Shown here: piece by piece, positions 6,372 through 6,386 of the stretch
Layout of the letters: every line of letters starts with the position of its first letter
How positions within the stretch are numbered: the first letter of the stretch is position 1
Source of the DNA: Anaerolineaceae bacterium
GTDB lineage: Bacteria > Chloroflexota > Anaerolineae > Anaerolineales > Anaerolineaceae
Length of the DNA stretch: 6,386 bases
Direction: 5' to 3'
NCBI GenBank assembly: GCA_030620065.1
Contig: JAUXFJ010000095.1
Coordinates: forward strand, 1 to 6,386
Notes under the pieces: generated by a model
Seen by the model: the letters and a program-made list of their open reading frames with translations, nothing else
The model's database searches: none
What the model was told of the DNA's origin: nothing
Program-made: the position numbers and the translations under genes

Positions 6372-6386
6372 AACATGCAAAAAAAA
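6368..6386 (+). CDS. Start of the next operon gene (3'-truncated, first six residues only)
   Basis: An ATG at 6368 overlaps the argD stop in ATGA, and GGAGA at 6356-6360 is a good Shine-Dalgarno sequence 7 bases ahead. The frame reads MKHAKK and then leaves the window. The coupling pattern is the same as between argC and argB, so this is probably a fourth operon gene. An MKH start is common in ornithine carbamoyltransferase (argF), which would fit the pathway, but six residues cannot establish this. Confidence 0.55.

Noticed and set aside
1..6386. CRISPR array, tRNA or rRNA gene, insertion sequence
   Set aside because: No regularly spaced repeats, no cloverleaf or rRNA-like sequence, no transposase frame or terminal repeats were seen.

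Overview
The window appears to be chromosomal DNA of moderate GC content. It probably comes from an anaerobic Chloroflexota bacterium (Anaerolineae-like). That guess rests on my recollection of similar secreted M1 peptidases and AbgB-type M20 enzymes in that group, not on a search, so it is tentative. All recognisable genes lie on the + strand.

Layout. (1) Positions 1-1431 hold the 3' part of a zinc metallopeptidase of the M1 (aminopeptidase N-like) type; its N-terminus lies beyond the window. (2) Positions 1570-3012 hold a complete M20-family amidohydrolase closely resembling AbgB (p-aminobenzoyl-glutamate hydrolase subunit B). It has its own Shine-Dalgarno sequence and a plausible promoter. 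(3) Positions 3013-3383 are a 371-base AT-rich gap that is more than a spacer. Its second half looks like a complete ribosome-mediated transcription attenuator. (4) From 3384 to the window end runs a tight arginine-biosynthesis operon, argC-argB-argD. A further gene starts at 6368, overlapping the argD stop. The genes overlap by 4, 17 and 4 bases, so translational coupling is likely.

How the genes work together. ArgB phosphorylates N-acetylglutamate, ArgC reduces the acyl phosphate to the semialdehyde, and ArgD transaminates it to N-acetylornithine. No argJ, argE or argA is visible here.

The main discovery candidate is the argC leader. An unannotated 19-codon ORF at 3229-3288 (MMNITSYRLRPRSTHLTLI) has three Arg codons within five. 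It is followed by three mutually exclusive RNA pairings: a small hairpin over the leader stop codon, a long antiterminator helix, and a strong intrinsic terminator ending three bases before the argC Shine-Dalgarno sequence. The geometry is that of trp/his-type attenuation, with arginine as the sensed amino acid. ArgB appears to lack the N-terminal helix and C-terminal motif of arginine-inhibited acetylglutamate kinases, so attenuation may be the main arginine control on this operon. The pairings were worked out by hand and no folding program was run.
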